A stretch of DNA of 7,366 nucleotides from NCBI GenBank assembly GCA_017861355.1, contig JAGFXQ010000165.1, positions 1 to 7,366 on the forward strand, in the 5' to 3' direction. The position numbers and the translations under genes were made by a program. How positions within the stretch are numbered: the stretch's first letter is position 1; each line of letters starts with the position of its first letter. The notes beneath the pieces are model-generated. The model did no database searches. It had not been told where the DNA came from and saw only the letters and a list, made by a program, of their open reading frames with translations. Positions 6,666-7,366 of the stretch are shown in pieces. The DNA is from Bacillota bacterium. Lineage in GTDB: Bacteria > Bacillota > Clostridia > Lachnospirales > Lachnospiraceae.

Positions 6666-6890
6666 AAAGGAGATTCAAAAACATAGTAAATAGAAACAAT
6701 TTTATCTTAGATAATTGTTATAGACTAGGTATAAGAATCAGAGCTATTCTTTCAAGCTAGAAAAGAGAGATTCAAAAGTATAGTATATGAAAAACAATTT
6801 ATCTTAGATAATGATTATAGACTGTGGTTTATGAATCATAAGTATCCTTCTAGGCTGGAATAAAGGGTTCAAGAAATAGTATGTTAATCG
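6619..6890 (+). repeat. Three degenerate tandem copies of the RNA's 3' flank (about 98-base period)
   Basis: Copies begin at 6619, 6718 and 6815, each with TTATAG(A/T)CT. Shared blocks in order are a TATGAAT-like segment, TATCCTTTC-like plus GGCTAGG-like sequence, (A/G)GATTCAAAA with ATAGTA, and AACAATTT-ATCTTAGATAAT (clear in copies 1 and 2). Copy 1 includes the 3' arms of the structured RNA. Copies 2 (TATTCTTTCAAGCT, 6747-6760) and 3 (TATCCTTCTAGGCT, about 6843-6856) keep degraded versions of the closing arm. No frame or ribosome binding site links them to a protein. A weak hairpin with five T (6895-6917) after copy 3 might end a longer transcript. Confidence 0.7.
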
Positions 6891-6925
6891 AGTTAAGCAA
6901 TTGCTATGATTGTTTTTATGTAATA

Positions 6926-6934
6926 TGTTATAAT
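6926..6934 (+). promoter_or_regulatory. Extended -10 element ahead of the hairpin array
   Basis: TGTTATAAT gives a perfect -10 (6929-6934) with the TGn extension; there is no good -35. It lies inside a perfect ten-base inverted repeat, TAATATGTTA (6921-6930) with TAACATATTA (6934-6943). Transcription would begin near 6941, the first base of the first hairpin, giving a leader of about 350 bases for the DAHP synthase gene. No better promoter was found between 7136 and 7290. Confidence 0.4.
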
Positions 6935-6937
6935 AAC

Positions 6938-7135
6938 ATATTATAGGAAGTAAAAATCACTTCCTATAATCGAGATGTACGGTGCAAATATCACACCTTT
7001 TATCAGAAGTAAAAATCAACTTCTGATAACTTATATTATAGGAAGTAAAAATCACTTCCTATAATCGAGATGTACGGTGCAAATAGCGCACCTTTTATCA
7101 GAAGTAAAAATCAACTTCTGATAACTTATATTATA
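6938..7135 (+). repeat. 95-base tandem repeat, two copies, carrying four related hairpins
   Basis: Bases 6938-7040 recur 95 bases later with only two differences (6991 T versus 7086 G; 6993 A versus 7088 G). Each unit has hairpin A (TTATAGGAAGT and complement, seven-base loop AAAAATC: 6941-6969 and 7036-7064) and hairpin B (TTATCAGAAGT and complement, eight-base loop AAAAATCA: 7000-7029 and 7095-7124). Both have perfect 11-pair stems. Between them lies a small GGTG(C)/(G)CACC stem (6981-6997 and 7076-7092), one pair longer in copy 2. An eight-base palindrome, AACTTATA-T-TATAAGTT, closes the array at 7123-7139. No hairpin is followed by a T run, so these are not ordinary terminators, and there are no spacers as in CRISPR. 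Confidence 0.9.
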
Positions 7136-7290
7136 AGTTTATTGGTACATATTTAATCTTAACAGCAAGGTTAGATAAAGTTAAGTTGAATGTAATCGGT
7201 TATGATGAATGACTTGTGCCGCTAGATAGAAACGAAGAATATATGAGAAAATAATATGAGGTTATAAATAGAAAGGAAGTTTGAATTGTT

Positions 7291-7366
7291 ATGATTATTG
7301 TAATGAAGCCTCAGGCTAGAAAAGAATCGATAGAAAGAATTAAGAATTTGATTGAATCTAAGGGAT
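7291..7366 (+). CDS. aroF: 3-deoxy-7-phosphoheptulonate (DAHP) synthase, N-terminus only
   Basis: The ATG at 7291 opens a frame of 25 codons that runs off the right edge. AAGGAAG (7273-7279), about 11 bases upstream, supports the start. The visible protein begins MIIVMKPQA, followed by an Arg/Lys/Glu-rich helix (IERIKNLIESKG). This is the signature start of the AroF-type DAHP synthases of Firmicutes and Thermotoga, whose N-terminal ferredoxin-like domain mediates feedback control. The full enzyme joins phosphoenolpyruvate and erythrose 4-phosphate in the first step of aromatic amino acid synthesis. Catalytic residues lie outside the window, so the call rests on the N-terminal pattern only. 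It is preceded by about 150 bases of AT-rich DNA and then the hairpin array; no T-box is present. One weak inverted repeat, CTTAAC with GTTAAG (7158-7185), lies in that gap. Confidence 0.72.
   Translation, partial: MIIVMKPQARKESIERIKNLIESKG

Noticed and set aside
6938..7135. CRISPR array or a pair of terminators.
   Set aside because: The repeat units are contiguous and nearly identical, with no unique spacers, and no hairpin is followed by a T run on either strand.
7136..7290. T-box leader for the DAHP synthase gene.
   Set aside because: No AGGGTGGNACCGCG-type T-box sequence and no terminator precede the gene.

Overview
The window looks like chromosomal DNA of a low-GC Clostridia species, most likely Lachnospiraceae. 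This rests on AT-rich intergenic DNA, strong AGGAGG-type ribosome binding sites, and the family resemblance of the proteins (a DUF4153 membrane protein, a UraA-type and an AzgA-type permease, a clostridial EF-G-like GTPase, and the start of a DAHP synthase). No organism can be named from the sequence alone.

Layout: 1-434 (minus) is the N-terminal part of a DUF4153-like membrane protein. It is divergent from 751-2124 (plus), a uracil permease of the NCS2 family. Next come two back-to-back intrinsic terminators. 2350-3714 (minus) is an AzgA-type purine permease convergent with the uracil permease. 3995-6085 (minus) is an EF-G-like translational GTPase with altered G motifs. Its 170-base leader holds a possible 21-residue leader peptide (6184-6249). 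7291 to the window end (plus) is the first 25 codons of a DAHP synthase (shikimate pathway).

The unusual part is the roughly 1 kb gene-free stretch between the divergent EF-G-like gene and the DAHP synthase gene. It opens with an exact sigma-A consensus promoter (TTGACA, 17 bases, TATAAT at 6367-6395) reading into about 260 bases whose two ends pair. These bases fold into a long rod with a GC-rich branched tip, so this is a strong candidate for a structured non-coding RNA gene that I cannot match to a known family. Downstream are three degraded tandem copies of the RNA's 3' flank, about 98 bases apart (6619-6890). After them comes a 95-base unit present twice (6938-7135) that carries four related perfect hairpins. 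The two hairpin types differ by compensatory base-pair changes, which points to selection on the fold. An extended -10 motif just before the array suggests it forms the 5' end of the DAHP synthase leader.

Functional links: the two permeases cover pyrimidine and purine base salvage, each apparently transcribed alone. The EF-G-like protein and the DAHP synthase are divergent neighbours with no obvious pathway connection. The RNA candidate and hairpin array lie between them, with their own promoters.
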